A DNA stretch of 64,000 nucleotides from Streptomyces erythrochromogenes (lineage in GTDB: Bacteria > Actinomycetota > Actinomycetes > Streptomycetales > Streptomycetaceae), in contig NZ_CP108036.1 of the NCBI RefSeq assembly GCF_036170895.1, positions 4,901,501 to 4,965,500 on the forward strand, read 5' to 3'. Of this stretch, positions 11,310 to 22,386 are shown one piece after another. The stretch's first letter is position 1; every line of letters begins with the position of its first letter. The notes beneath the pieces are model-generated. The model was not told the origin of the DNA and did not search any database. It worked only from the letters and a program-made list of their open reading frames with translations. The translations under genes and the position numbers were made by a program.

Positions 11310-12077
11310 GTGGTTCGTATCCGGGTTCTCGTCGTCGACGATCACCGCATCTTCGCCGAATCGCTCGCAGCCGCGCTCGCGGCCGAGCCGGACGTGGACG
11401 TGTCCGCGGCCGGCAGCGGCCCCGCCGCGCTGCGCTGCCTCGAACGCGCGGTGGCCGAGGGCCGCCGCTTCGACGTCCTGCTGGTCGACGCCGATCTCGG
11501 CACGGTCGCCGGGGCCGTGCCCGCCCAGCGGGAGCCGGGGGCGGGGCCGCCCCCGTCCGGCCCCGACGGGATCGCGCTGGTGGCCGGGGTACGGGTGGCC
11601 CACCCCGGGGTCCGTACGGTCGTCCTCGCCGAGCGCGACGACCCGCGCCGGGCCGCTCTCGCCCTGCAGGCGGGGGCCTCGGGCTGGGTGGCCAAGGACT
11701 GCTCGCTGTCGCGGCTGCTGGCCGTCGTCCGAGGGGTCCTGCGGGAGGAGACCCACCTCCCGCCCGCACTGCTCACCGGGGTACTCCGGGAGCTGACCGC
11801 GGCGCGCAAGCACCGCACCGACAGCGAACGGCTCGTGGAGTCCCTCACCCCGCGCGAACACGAGGTGCTGCGCTGCATGGTGGCGGGGCTGGGCCGCAAG
11901 GACGTGGCGGCGCGGCTGTTCCTGTCCCCGCACACGGTCCGCACCCACATGCAGAACGTGCTGGGCAAGCTCGGAGTGCACTCCACGCTGGCCGCGGTGG
12001 CGCTGGCCCGGCGGGCCGGCGTACGACCCGCCGACCTAGCCGGGGATGTTGTCGAACGGAGCGGTCAACTGGCGTAG
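11310..12077 (+). CDS. Orphan LuxR-type response regulator with intact acceptor site
   Basis: A 255-residue NarL/LuxR-class regulator. The receiver has VVDDHR near the N-terminus, the acceptor Asp60 in VLLVDADLG and the conserved Lys129 in GWVAKD. An unusual Pro/Gly-rich insertion (about 65-87) lies between the acceptor and the next strand. The LuxR HTH starts at LTPREHEVL (about 188) and includes SPHTVRTHMQNVLGKL. GTG start preceded by GGGGG. No kinase is adjacent; the nearest is the orphan kinase at 24.3 kb. The gene's 3' end overlaps the convergent MarR gene by 42 bases, so no terminator separates them. It is homologous to the 9.1 kb regulator. Confidence 0.88.
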   Translation: MVRIRVLVVDDHRIFAESLAAALAAEPDVDVSAAGSGPAALRCLERAVAEGRRFDVLLVDADLGTVAGAVPAQREPGAGPPPSGPDGIALVAGVRVAHPGVRTVVLAERDDPRRAALALQAGASGWVAKDCSLSRLLAVVRGVLREETHLPPALLTGVLRELTAARKHRTDSERLVESLTPREHEVLRCMVAGLGRKDVAARLFLSPHTVRTHMQNVLGKLGVHSTLAAVALARRAGVRPADLAGDVVERSGQLA

Positions 12078-12533
12078 CAGCCCGGCGAGGTCACCGCGCT
12101 GACTCTGCGAGAGCTGGGCCAGGATCGCCCGTTCCTGGGCCAGCAGCCCGGCGAGGGCCTGGTCGGCGCGGTCCCGGCCCTCGGGGGTGAGCCGCACCAG
12201 GACACCCCGGCGGTCGCTGGGGTCGGGGAGCCGTTCGACGAGGCCCTTCTTGGCGAGCCGGTCGATGCGGTTGGTCATGGTGCCGGAGGTGACCAGGGTC
12301 TGGGTCAACAGCTGGCCGGGGGAGAGCTGGTAGGGGGCGCCGGCGCGGCGCAGCGACGTCAGGACGTCGAACTCCCAAGGCTCCAGGCCGTGCTCGGAGA
12401 ACGCCAGCCTGCGGGCGCGGTCGAGATGGCGCGCGAGCCTGCTGACGCGGCTCAGTACCTCGAGCGGTTCCACGTCGAGGTCAGGGCGCTCCCGCCGCCA
12501 TGCCGCCACCAGTCGGTCGACCTCGTCCTCCAT
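12036..12533 (-). CDS. MarR-family winged-helix transcriptional regulator
   Basis: 165 residues with the MarR plan: an N-terminal dimerisation helix, then PWEFDVLTSLRRAG, the recognition region VTSGTMTNRIDRL, and the wing with the family DxRxxxV motif as SDRRGVLVRLTPEG. MarR proteins are small dimeric repressors, often released by phenolics or oxidants. The start at ATG 12533 is preceded 7 bases upstream by TACACT, a good -10 box that would make the mRNA leaderless; an upstream in-frame ATG at 12575 is an alternative. A palindromic operator lies between it and the divergent methyltransferase gene. The last 42 bases overlap the convergent response regulator. Confidence 0.88.
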   Translation of the reverse strand: MEDEVDRLVAAWRRERPDLDVEPLEVLSRVSRLARHLDRARRLAFSEHGLEPWEFDVLTSLRRAGAPYQLSPGQLLTQTLVTSGTMTNRIDRLAKKGLVERLPDPSDRRGVLVRLTPEGRDRADQALAGLLAQERAILAQLSQSQRGDLAGLLRQLTAPFDNIPG

Positions 12534-12581
12534 GCCGATCAGTGTAAGGGGTCTGTCGATGTGAAGTCTCTTCATCCCGAG

Positions 12582-12614
12582 TATCTCGACCACGAGTATC
12601 TTGACATCGAGATA
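12582..12614. promoter_or_regulatory. Twin MarR-type operator between marR and the methyltransferase gene
   Basis: Site 2 (12597-12614) is the near-perfect palindrome TATCTTGACATCGAGATA. Site 1 (12582-12598) is the related TATCTCGACCACGAGTA, with CTCG/CGAG arms. Site 2 contains a TTGACA that could be the -35 box of the rightward promoter. The TCTyGAyrTCrAGA pattern is a typical MarR-family operator. Repression of both divergent genes by the adjacent MarR protein is inferred. Confidence 0.65.
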
Positions 12615-12694
12615 TAAATGAAGCGAGCATGGGGCATGGAGGGGGCCGGAACAGATTCCGCTTCCGACCGCCCCGCCAGCAGGGAGGCTCGAAC

Positions 12695-13552
12695 ATGTAT
12701 TCCGATACCGCGCACGCAGGGACCCCCACGTCCACCGCGCCCTCCGCACCCACCTGGGACCCCCAGCAGTACCTCCGGCACGCGGGCCACCGCGCCCGGC
12801 CCTTCCTCGATCTGCTCGCGCGCATACCCGAGCTCCCCACCAGCCCCGCCCGCATCGCCGACCTCGGCTGCGGCCCCGGCAACGTCACCGAGCTCCTCGC
12901 GACCCGCTGGCCCGAGGCCGCCATCACCGGCTTCGACCTCTCGCCGGAGATGCTCCAGCGCGCCACCGAGCAGTACGCCGGCCCCACCGCCGGCGGCGGC
13001 AGCCTCGACTTCCGCCACGGGGACATCGCCGGCTGGCTCCCCGAGGAGCCCTACGACCTGATCGTCTCCAACGCCGCCCTGCAGTGGGTCCCCGGCCACC
13101 CCGGCTCCTTCGGGGCCTGGATCAACGGCCTGCGCCCCGGCGGCACCTTCGCCTTCCAGATCCCCGGCAACTTCACCGCCCCCAGCCACGCCCTGCTCGC
13201 GGAACTCTGCGACACCCCGCGCTGGCGGTCCCGGCTCGCCGGCCACGGCGCCCGCTACATCCACCTTCTCGAACCTGCCGAATACCTCGCCCGGTTCACC
13301 GCGCTCGGCTGCGAAGCCGACGTCTGGGAGACCACCTACCACCAGCTCCTGCAAGGACCCGACCCCGTGCTCGACTGGGTCAAGGGCACCGCCCTGCGGC
13401 CCGTCCTCACCGCCCTCGGCGACGACCGGGAAGCCGTCGACGCCTTCCTCACCGAATACCGCGACCGGCTGCGCACGGCCTACCCGAGCGGGCCGCGCGG
13501 AACCGTCTTCCCGTTCCGAAGGATCTTCGCCGTAGCCCGCAAGGAGGTCTGA
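12695..13552 (+). CDS. tam: Trans-aconitate 2-methyltransferase-like SAM methyltransferase
   Basis: The 285-residue class I methyltransferase has the SAM motif DLGCGPGN (56-63), the acidic FDLSPEML after strand 2, and the NAALQWVPGH segment typical of Tam. Tam methylates trans-aconitate, an inhibitor by-product of the citric acid cycle, to its monomethyl ester. The C-terminal DVWETTYHQLL and WVKGTALRP segments also fit Tam rather than a generic methyltransferase. ATG 12695 has a strong AGGGAGG 8 bases upstream; upstream in-frame codons look non-coding. The ribosome-binding site of the next gene is inside its last codons. Probably controlled by the divergent MarR. Confidence 0.86.
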   Translation: MYSDTAHAGTPTSTAPSAPTWDPQQYLRHAGHRARPFLDLLARIPELPTSPARIADLGCGPGNVTELLATRWPEAAITGFDLSPEMLQRATEQYAGPTAGGGSLDFRHGDIAGWLPEEPYDLIVSNAALQWVPGHPGSFGAWINGLRPGGTFAFQIPGNFTAPSHALLAELCDTPRWRSRLAGHGARYIHLLEPAEYLARFTALGCEADVWETTYHQLLQGPDPVLDWVKGTALRPVLTALGDDREAVDAFLTEYRDRLRTAYPSGPRGTVFPFRRIFAVARKEV

Positions 13553-13554
13553 CC

Positions 13555-13941
13555 GTGCTCACCGCAGTCGACCACGTCCAACTCGCCGCGCCGCCGGACT
13601 CCGAGGACCGGCTCCGCGCCTACTACGCCGACGTCCTGGGCATGACAGAGATCCCCAAACCGCCCGTCCTCGCCGCCCGCGGAGGCTGCTGGTTCGCCGC
13701 CGGCCCCGTACAACTGCACCTCGGCGTCGAGGACGACTTCCGGCCCGCCCGCAAGGCGCACCCCGGACTACGGGTCACCGGCATCGCGGCGTACGCGCAG
13801 AGACTTGAGGGGCGGGGCGCCAAGGTCGTCTGGGACGAGAACCTCCCGGGCCACCGCCGCTTCTACTCCGAGGACCCCGTGGGCAACCGGCTCGAGTTCC
13901 TGGAACCCATCGACGCGGACGCAGCCGCACCCGAGCGGTAG
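13555..13941 (+). CDS. Glyoxalase/VOC superfamily protein
   Basis: A 128-residue single-domain vicinal oxygen chelate protein: it opens with a DHVQLAAP strand carrying the first metal His, has LHLGVE in the middle and ends with the VOC signature of a FYSEDPVGNRLEFLEP loop with the terminal Glu. The substrate is unknown. The GTG start lies 3 bases after the methyltransferase stop, with AAGGAGGT across that stop region, so the two form an operon with presumably shared regulation. Confidence 0.85.
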   Translation: MLTAVDHVQLAAPPDSEDRLRAYYADVLGMTEIPKPPVLAARGGCWFAAGPVQLHLGVEDDFRPARKAHPGLRVTGIAAYAQRLEGRGAKVVWDENLPGHRRFYSEDPVGNRLEFLEPIDADAAAPER

Positions 13942-13954
13942 GCCCCCGCACGAA

Positions 13955-13999
13955 ACGACGGCGCCCCGCCACCGGACACCGGTGGCGGGGCGCCGTCGT
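13955..13999. terminator. Bidirectional terminator between the VOC and TetR genes
   Basis: A perfect 21-bp stem (13955-13975 with 13979-13999) and a 3-base ACA loop between convergent genes, so it can serve both. Confidence 0.9.
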
Positions 14000-14017
14000 A
14001 CCGCCCGCGAACGGGAC

Positions 14018-14677
14018 CTAGCTCTTGCGGCGGCCCACCAGCTGAGGCTTCGACTCCAGCCCGTCCAGCCCGTGCCACGCCAGGTTCACCAGGTGCGCCG
14101 CCACCTCGGCCTTCTTGGGCTTGCGCACGTCCAGCCACCACTGACCCGTCAGCGCCACCATCCCGACCAGCGCCTGCGCGTACAGCGGAGCCAGCTTCGG
14201 ATCGAATCCCCGGGCCTTGAACTCCAGACCCAGGATGTCCTCCACCTGCGTGGCGATGTCACTGATCAGCGACGCGAACGTACCCGTCGACTGGGCGACC
14301 GGGGAATCCCGCACCAGGATCCGGAAACCGTCCGTGTACGACTCGATGTAGTCCAGCAGCGCGAACGCCGCCTGCTCCAGCAGCTCCCGCGGATGCCCGG
14401 CCGTCAGCGCGCCCGTCACCCCGTCCAGCAACTGGCGCATCTCCCGGTCCACGACGACCGCGTACAGCCCCTCCTTGCCGCCGAAGTGCTCGTACACCAC
14501 CGGCTTGGATACCCCGGCCTTCGCCGCGATCTCCTCCACCGACGTGCCCTCGAAGCCCTTCTCCGCGAACAGGGTCCGGCCGATGTCCAGCAACTGCTGG
14601 CGCCGCTCAGCGCCCGTCATCCGGACCCGGCGGCCACGCCTGGGCTTGTCGCTGCTGGAATTACCGTCGATCGCCAC
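14018..14677 (-). CDS. TetR/AcrR-family regulator, probably of the adjacent desaturase
   Basis: About 219 residues. A basic N-terminal segment (KPRRGRRVRM) precedes a TetR HTH: RRQQLLDIGRTLFAEKGF, TSVEEIAAKAGVSKPVVYEHF. The C-terminal ligand domain is helical. It follows the desaturase gene in the same orientation with overlapping stop and start possibilities, so they are cotranscribed. The twin palindromes upstream of the desaturase are its likely target, giving feedback on membrane lipid unsaturation. Start choice is uncertain: GTG 14677 follows GGGGGGC at good distance, while ATG 14689 would overlap the desaturase stop (ATGA). Confidence 0.85.
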   Translation of the reverse strand: MAIDGNSSSDKPRRGRRVRMTGAERRQQLLDIGRTLFAEKGFEGTSVEEIAAKAGVSKPVVYEHFGGKEGLYAVVVDREMRQLLDGVTGALTAGHPRELLEQAAFALLDYIESYTDGFRILVRDSPVAQSTGTFASLISDIATQVEDILGLEFKARGFDPKLAPLYAQALVGMVALTGQWWLDVRKPKKAEVAAHLVNLAWHGLDGLESKPQLVGRRKS

Positions 14678-14685
14678 GCCCCCCA

Positions 14686-15666
14686 TCATGCCGCGTTCGG
14701 CCCGTTTTCCCTGCGCCGGGCATCGATCCGGGACGCCGAGGGCCACCGCACGTCCGTGGCCCACCCCAGCTGCTCGAACCAGCGGATCAGCCGCGCACTC
14801 GAATCCACCTGCCCCCGCAGCACGCCGTGCCGCGCCGACGTCGGATCCGCGTGGTGCAGGTTGTGCCACGACTCACCGCACGACAGCACCGCCAGCCACC
14901 ACACGTTGCCCGACCGGTCCCGGGACTTGAACGGCCGCTTGCCCACCGCGTGACAGATCGAATTGATCGACCACGTCACATGGTGCAACAGCGCCACCCG
15001 CACCAGAGAGCCCCAGAAGAACGCCGTGAACGCCCCCCACCACGACATCGTCACCAGACCGCCCACCAGCGGCGGAACCGCCAGCGAGAAGATCGTCCAC
15101 CAGATGAAGTCCCGCGAGATGCGCCGGATCGCCGGATCCTTGATCAGATCCGGGGCGTACTTCTGCTGATCGGTCTGCTCCTCGTCGAACAGCCAGCCGA
15201 TGTGTGCCCACCACAGGCCCTTCATCAGTGCCGGCACCGTCTCGCCGAACCGCCACGGCGAATGCGGGTCACCCTCGTGGTCCGAGAACTTGTGGTGCTT
15301 GCGGTGGTCCGCCACCCACCGCACCAGCGGACCCTCCACCGCCATCGAACCCATCACGGCGAGCACGATCCTGAGCGGCCGCTTCGCCTTGAAGGAACCG
15401 TGCGTGAAGTAGCGGTGGAAACCGATGGTGATCCCGTGGCAGGCCAGGAAGTACATGAACACCATCAGGCCCAGGTCCAGCCAGCTCACCCCCCAGCCCC
15501 AGGCCAGCGGCACCGCCGCCAGCAGCGCCACGAAGGGAACGGTGATGAACAGCAGCAGGGCGACCTGCTCGATCGAGCGCTTGCTCTCGCCGCCCAGCGT
15601 CGCGGACGGCACAGGATTCCCGGAGGGCGCGGAGGCACCCTCGATCAGATCCGGACTGGTGGTCAT
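14686..15666 (-). CDS. Membrane acyl-CoA/acyl-lipid fatty acid desaturase
   Basis: A 326-residue integral membrane di-iron desaturase. All three histidine clusters are present: HRYFTH (84-89), HRKHH (121-125) and HNLHH (268-272). Hydrophobic pairs lie near residues 35-80 and 190-230. By family, it introduces a cis double bond (usually delta-9) into fatty acyl chains using O2 and an electron donor. It is the first gene of a two-gene leftward unit with the TetR regulator. A twin palindrome lies 54-80 bases upstream of its ATG. Confidence 0.92.
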   Translation of the reverse strand: MTTSPDLIEGASAPSGNPVPSATLGGESKRSIEQVALLLFITVPFVALLAAVPLAWGWGVSWLDLGLMVFMYFLACHGITIGFHRYFTHGSFKAKRPLRIVLAVMGSMAVEGPLVRWVADHRKHHKFSDHEGDPHSPWRFGETVPALMKGLWWAHIGWLFDEEQTDQQKYAPDLIKDPAIRRISRDFIWWTIFSLAVPPLVGGLVTMSWWGAFTAFFWGSLVRVALLHHVTWSINSICHAVGKRPFKSRDRSGNVWWLAVLSCGESWHNLHHADPTSARHGVLRGQVDSSARLIRWFEQLGWATDVRWPSASRIDARRRENGPNAA

Positions 15667-16037
15667 GGGTGTCCCCTGGGGGGTGAGGGAAGTCGGAGGG
15701 CTCGCCGGTCACCAAACCCTACGGGTCCGTAACCTACGGCATCGTAAGTATGGCAAAGCCGGGGCCCGGGACAAGAGGAGCACGGCCACGACAACCGCAG
15801 CGCACCCCGCCCGCGGCTCGCCACAGGACCCCCGACGACTCGGCCTATGAGACGTTTGCCCAGGCACGGGCATCGGACACCTATCCTGTTCCCCGTCGGA
15901 CAGCGCGGTCCGCACGGGCATCCCGAGCCACACCTCAGGAGCGGCGGTCCCCCGGACGGAGTCCGAAGGGGTCCACGCCGCGCACGGCCGGGAGCCCACC
16001 GCCCAGTAGCGCTCGAACACTGCAAGGAGCCGCACCT
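15667..16037. other. 371-base divergent control region between desaturase and ppc
   Basis: It contains the desaturase operator (15720-15746) and a long ppc leader. The frame of ppc stays open upstream to about 15750, but codon use there is not gene-like and the ribosome-binding site supports the start at 16038. No riboswitch recognised. Confidence 0.5.
15720..15746 (-). promoter_or_regulatory. Twin palindromic operator upstream of the desaturase
   Basis: TACGGGTCCGTA (15720-15731) and TACGGCATCGTA (15735-15746) are both exact inverted repeats with TACG/CGTA arms; their centres are 15 bases apart. The arrangement fits two TetR dimers side by side on the DNA. The cotranscribed TetR protein is the likely ligand. 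Confidence 0.7.
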
Positions 16038-18806
<2,769 letters not shown>

Positions 18807-18826
18807 CCGGCCGCCGTACCCACGAG

Positions 18827-18868
18827 GAAGGGGGTCCCCCGCGCCGACCGGCGCGGGGGACCCCCTTC
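18827..18868. terminator. Bidirectional terminator after ppc
   Basis: Perfect 19-bp stem (18827-18845 with 18850-18868), GACC loop, between the convergent ppc and surface-protein genes. Confidence 0.92.
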
Positions 18869-18889
18869 TCTTCTTCCGTACTACGGCGC

Positions 18890-19660
18890 TCAGCCCCGGG
18901 CGCCGGACCGGCGACGGCGGACCACCAGGAACGCACCGGCCGCGATCAGCGCCGCCGCCATCGTGGCGAGCAGCCCGACCGGAGCGTCCGAACCGGTCTT
19001 CGCCAGGTCACCACCGGTCGTACCGCCGGAGGCCGACGCCGACGCGGACGGAGCGGGTGAGGACACGGACGAGGAAGGCGACGTGCTCGTCGAGGACGAC
19101 GGGCCCGTGCTCGTGCTCGCCGAGGTCGACGGCGAGGCCGACGTGCTGGAACTCGGCGACGTCGAGGCCGAGGTCGAGGTCGACGGCGCCGGCTCGGTGG
19201 AGGACTGCGACGGCGTCGGCTCGCTCGTCGCCGTCGAGGGGCAGGTGTGCGAGAGGTTGAACCACTCCAGCTTCTTGCCGCCGCCCGTGGTGCCCTCGAC
19301 CAGGGCGACCGCCGAGACCAGCTTCGCACCGGGCTCCGAAGCCGCGTACGCGTGGTTCTCGTTCGGCGGACCGAAGGTGGTGATCACCTGCTCGCCGCCC
19401 GGCTCGAACTTCACCGTCAGCTTCACGAAGGAGACCTCGTTGGGGCTGCCCGGCGCGATGAAGTGCCAGCCGTCCTTCGTGGCAGGGATGGACGCGCAGG
19501 TCTCGCCGGGCTTGCCCTTGTACTGGACCGCGTAGATCGGCAGGTCCTTCGCCTGGTGCAGCGGCACCTCGTAGGAGTCGGCGGCGAACGCCGGTCCGGC
19601 GGACGCGGAGAGTAGCAGCGCAGTGGCAACGGCCGCCCAGCGCTTACGGGAACGGAGCAT
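18890..19660 (-). CDS. Sortase-anchored (LAxTG) cell-surface protein with Ser/Thr/Pro stalk
   Basis: 256 residues: an Arg/Lys-rich N-terminus and signal peptide ending near AFA-A, a globular part of about 115 residues with two cysteines, then a stalk of about 75 residues almost only Ser, Thr, Ala and Pro, the motif LAKTG, a hydrophobic helix and the tail RRRRSGARG. LAxTG is the motif recognised by class E sortases in Streptomyces, as in long chaplins, so the protein is probably covalently linked to peptidoglycan. The globular part is not recognised. The start is the ATG of MLRSRKRW with AGAGGTG upstream. No sortase gene is in this window. Confidence 0.82.
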   Translation of the reverse strand: MLRSRKRWAAVATALLLSASAGPAFAADSYEVPLHQAKDLPIYAVQYKGKPGETCASIPATKDGWHFIAPGSPNEVSFVKLTVKFEPGGEQVITTFGPPNENHAYAASEPGAKLVSAVALVEGTTGGGKKLEWFNLSHTCPSTATSEPTPSQSSTEPAPSTSTSASTSPSSSTSASPSTSASTSTGPSSSTSTSPSSSVSSPAPSASASASGGTTGGDLAKTGSDAPVGLLATMAAALIAAGAFLVVRRRRSGARG

Positions 19661-19817
19661 CAAGGCACCTCTGGGGAGAGCGGGAAACATGGGGCCATGG
19701 GGGGCGGCGGCGCCAGCATGCTGACGCGACACCGCCCCGGTCAAGAGCCAGGCGTCCATATTTGCTATGAACTGACCTGCTCCGGGCCACTTGTCCCTTG
19801 TGAAGATGCCTGGTGCG

Positions 19818-20408
19818 CTACCCGTTGTACGCCGACTGCGCGCGCTCCAGACCCTCCGAGACCAGGCACTCCACCGAATCCGCCGCCCGGTCCACGAACC
19901 AGTCCAGCTCCTTGCGCTCCGTGGAGGAGAAGTCCTTCAGCACGAAGTCCGCGACCTGCATCCGGCCCGGAGGCCGCCCGATGCCACACCGCACCCGGTG
20001 GTAGTCCGCACCCATCGACTTCGTCATCGACTTCAGGCCGTTGTGCCCGTTGTCCCCGCCGCCCAGCTTCAGACGCAGCGTCGGATAGTCGATGTCCAGC
20101 TCGTCGTGGACCGCCACGATCCGTTCCAGCGGCACCTTGTAGAAGTCCCGCAGAGCCGTCACCGGCCCACCCGACAGGTTCATGAACGACATCGGCTTGG
20201 CCAGCACCACCCGGCGGTTCGCCGGCCCCGGCGGACCCATCCGGCCCTCGACCACCTGAGCCCGCGCCTTGTGCGCCTTGAACTTCCCGCCGATCCGCTC
20301 CGCCAGCAGATCGACCACCATGAACCCGATGTTGTGGCGGTTCCCGGCGTACTCCGAACCCGGATTGCCCAGGCCCACGATCAGCCAGGGCGCCGCGTCG
20401 TCCGACAT
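19818..20408 (-). CDS. pth: Peptidyl-tRNA hydrolase
   Basis: Pth releases peptides from prematurely dropped peptidyl-tRNA, recycling the tRNA. The 196-residue protein has the signature [18 protein letters not shown] with catalytic Asn15 and His25, the [10 protein letters not shown] segment, and the catalytic Asp in HDELD. The ATG at 20408 has AAGGAG 5-10 bases upstream. It is the last gene of the leftward glmU-prs-rplY-pth series; hairpins between the members suggest partly separate transcripts. Confidence 0.95.
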   Translation of the reverse strand: MSDDAAPWLIVGLGNPGSEYAGNRHNIGFMVVDLLAERIGGKFKAHKARAQVVEGRMGPPGPANRRVVLAKPMSFMNLSGGPVTALRDFYKVPLERIVAVHDELDIDYPTLRLKLGGGDNGHNGLKSMTKSMGADYHRVRCGIGRPPGRMQVADFVLKDFSSTERKELDWFVDRAADSVECLVSEGLERAQSAYNG

Positions 20409-20437
20409 CAAAAGCTCCTTACCGCCTAGAACGAAGA

Positions 20438-20476
20438 CGACCGCCGTCCCGCTCCAGTGGAGCCGGACGGCGGTCG
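20438..20476 (-). terminator. Hairpin between rplY and pth
   Basis: CGACCGCCGTCC / GGACGGCGGTCG stem enclosing an inner GCTCC-AGT-GGAGC hairpin, with one C-C mismatch. It lies 31 bases after the rplY stop. Confidence 0.8.
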
Positions 20477-20507
20477 GTCAGCAACTGCTGAGGGGAAGGG
20501 GCGAGGC

Positions 20508-21101
20508 TCAGGCCTCGGCGCCCTCGGTCTCACCCTCGGCCTCGGCGGCCGGCTCCTCGGCCTGCGGGGCGACGACCTGCAGGACGGCGGTCTCACCGTC
20601 GACGGCCAGGGTGGTGCCCGCCGGCAGCTTCAGGTCGGAGGCGTGCACGGCCGCACCGGCCTCCAGGCCCTCGATCGAGACGGTGATCTCGGTCGGGATG
20701 TGGGTGGCCTCGGTCTCGACGGAGATCGTGGTCAGCAGGGTCTCCAGCAGGTTGCCGCCGGCGGCCAGCTCGCCCTCGGTCACGACCGGAACCTCGACGG
20801 TGACCTTCTCGCCCTTCTTGACGATCAGGAAGTCGACGTGCGAGATGGTGCGCTTCAGCGGGTGACGCTGCACGGCCTTCGGGATGACCAGCTCGGTGCC
20901 GCCGCCCGCGATGTCCAGGGACAGCAGGACGTTCGGGGTCTTCAGCGCCATCATCAGGCCGTGGGCCTCGACGTTGACGTGCTTCGGGTCGGTGCCGTGG
21001 CCGTAGATGACACCGGGGGTCAGGGCGTCACGACGGGCCTGGCGGGCAGAGCCCTTGCCGAAGGTGTCGCGCAGGGCGGCGGAAAGCTTGACCTCGGACA
21101 T
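20508..21101 (-). CDS. rplY: Large-subunit ribosomal protein bL25, long Ctc type
   Basis: 197 residues: an N-terminal L25 domain that binds 5S rRNA and the C-terminal TL5/Ctc extension, ending in an Ala/Glu-rich tail. Typical pieces are GKGSARQARR near the N-terminus, GVIYGHG, HVDFLIVKKGEKV and the EATHIPTEITVSI region of the second domain. The Ctc form is known as a general stress protein in Gram-positives. ATG 21101 is preceded by GAGGAGTGAG. It lies between prs and pth, a usual position. Confidence 0.95.
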   Translation of the reverse strand: MSEVKLSAALRDTFGKGSARQARRDALTPGVIYGHGTDPKHVNVEAHGLMMALKTPNVLLSLDIAGGGTELVIPKAVQRHPLKRTISHVDFLIVKKGEKVTVEVPVVTEGELAAGGNLLETLLTTISVETEATHIPTEITVSIEGLEAGAAVHASDLKLPAGTTLAVDGETAVLQVVAPQAEEPAAEAEGETEGAEA

Positions 21102-21196
21102 GCTCACTCCTCGTGGGGTGATGGAAATGGACACAGTCACCCGGCCTGAACGGCCTGCTACGAAGAGCGCGTCGATAACGGAGTGCCCGCACACGA

Positions 21197-21255
21197 AAGT
21201 GCGGCCTCCCTCGCCGAGCAACTTCATGAGTCTACCCGGCGGGAAGGCCGCACTT
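21197..21255 (-). terminator. Hairpin between prs and rplY
   Basis: AAGTGCGGCCTCCC / GGGAAGGCCGCACTT stem with a single bulge and a 30-base loop, immediately after the prs stop. Confidence 0.7.
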
Positions 21256-21275
21256 CAAAAGGATCTACGCGGAGG

Positions 21276-22253
21276 CTACTGCTGCTCCTCGAACAGGCTC
21301 GTCACCGAACCGTCCTCGAAGACCTCGCGCACCGCACGCGCGATCATCGGGGCGATCGACAGCACCGTGATCTTGTCCAGCTCCAGGTCCGACGGGTCCG
21401 GCAGCGTGTTCGTGAAGACGAACTCGCTCACCTTCGAGTTCTTCAGACGGTCGGCCGCGGGTCCCGACAGGATGCCGTGCGTCGCCGTCACGATCACGTC
21501 CTCCGCACCGTGCGCGAAGAGCGCCTCGGCCGCGGCGCAGATCGTGCCACCCGTGTCGATCATGTCGTCGACCAGGACGCAGACGCGGCCCTTGACCTCA
21601 CCGACGACCTCGTGGACGGTCACCTGGTTGGCGACGTCCTTGTCGCGGCGCTTGTGCACGATCGCCAGCGGCGCGTCCAGCCGGTCGCACCAGCGGTCCG
21701 CCACGCGCACGCGGCCGGCGTCCGGGGACACGATCGTCAGCTTCGTTCGGTCCACCTTCGCGCCCACGTAGTCCGCGAGGACGTTCAGCGCCGAAAGGTG
21801 GTCCACCGGGCCGTCGAAGAAGCCCTGGATCTGGTCGGTGTGCAGGTCGACCGTCAGGATGCGGTCCGCACCCGAGGTCTTCAGCAGGTCCGCCACCAGA
21901 CGCGCCGAGATCGGCTCGCGGCCCTTGTGCTTCTTGTCCTGGCGGGCGTACCCGTAGGACGGGATGATCACGGTGATGGAACGCGCCGACGCGCGCTTCA
22001 GCGCGTCGATCATGATCAGCTGCTCCATGATCCACTTGTTGATCGGAGCCGTGTGGCTCTGGATCAGGAAGCAGTCCGCGCCCCGCGCCGACTCCTGGAA
22101 GCGGACGTAGATCTCACCGTTCGCGAAGTCGAAGGCCTTGGTCGGCACGAGGCCGACTCCCAGCTGGTGCGCGACCTCCTCGGCCAGCTCGGGGTGGGCG
22201 CGGCCGGAGAAGAGCATCAGCTTCTTCTCGCCGGTCGTCTTGATCCCGGTCAC
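21276..22253 (-). CDS. prs: Ribose-phosphate pyrophosphokinase (PRPP synthase)
   Basis: Prs converts ribose 5-phosphate and ATP to PRPP, the precursor of nucleotides, His and Trp. The 325-residue class I enzyme has the ATP-binding region RQDKKHKGREPISARL, the DLHTDQIQGFF signature and the PRPP loop VDDMIDTGGT. GTG start at 22253. It follows glmU by 133 bases in the same direction, the standard glmU-prs pair, supplying UDP-GlcNAc and PRPP. Confidence 0.97.
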   Translation of the reverse strand: MTGIKTTGEKKLMLFSGRAHPELAEEVAHQLGVGLVPTKAFDFANGEIYVRFQESARGADCFLIQSHTAPINKWIMEQLIMIDALKRASARSITVIIPSYGYARQDKKHKGREPISARLVADLLKTSGADRILTVDLHTDQIQGFFDGPVDHLSALNVLADYVGAKVDRTKLTIVSPDAGRVRVADRWCDRLDAPLAIVHKRRDKDVANQVTVHEVVGEVKGRVCVLVDDMIDTGGTICAAAEALFAHGAEDVIVTATHGILSGPAADRLKNSKVSEFVFTNTLPDPSDLELDKITVLSIAPMIARAVREVFEDGSVTSLFEEQQ

Positions 22254-22386
22254 AGCACTGTCTCCTCAGACGTGTTGAAGCTGCTCGCCCCCATGTGCGT
22301 CCGTCCCGCACACGGTGAGCCAGCCGAATTGCGTGCACCTATCACGGTACGCCGTTCGAGACGTACCTGTTTCCGGTCAGTTCACC

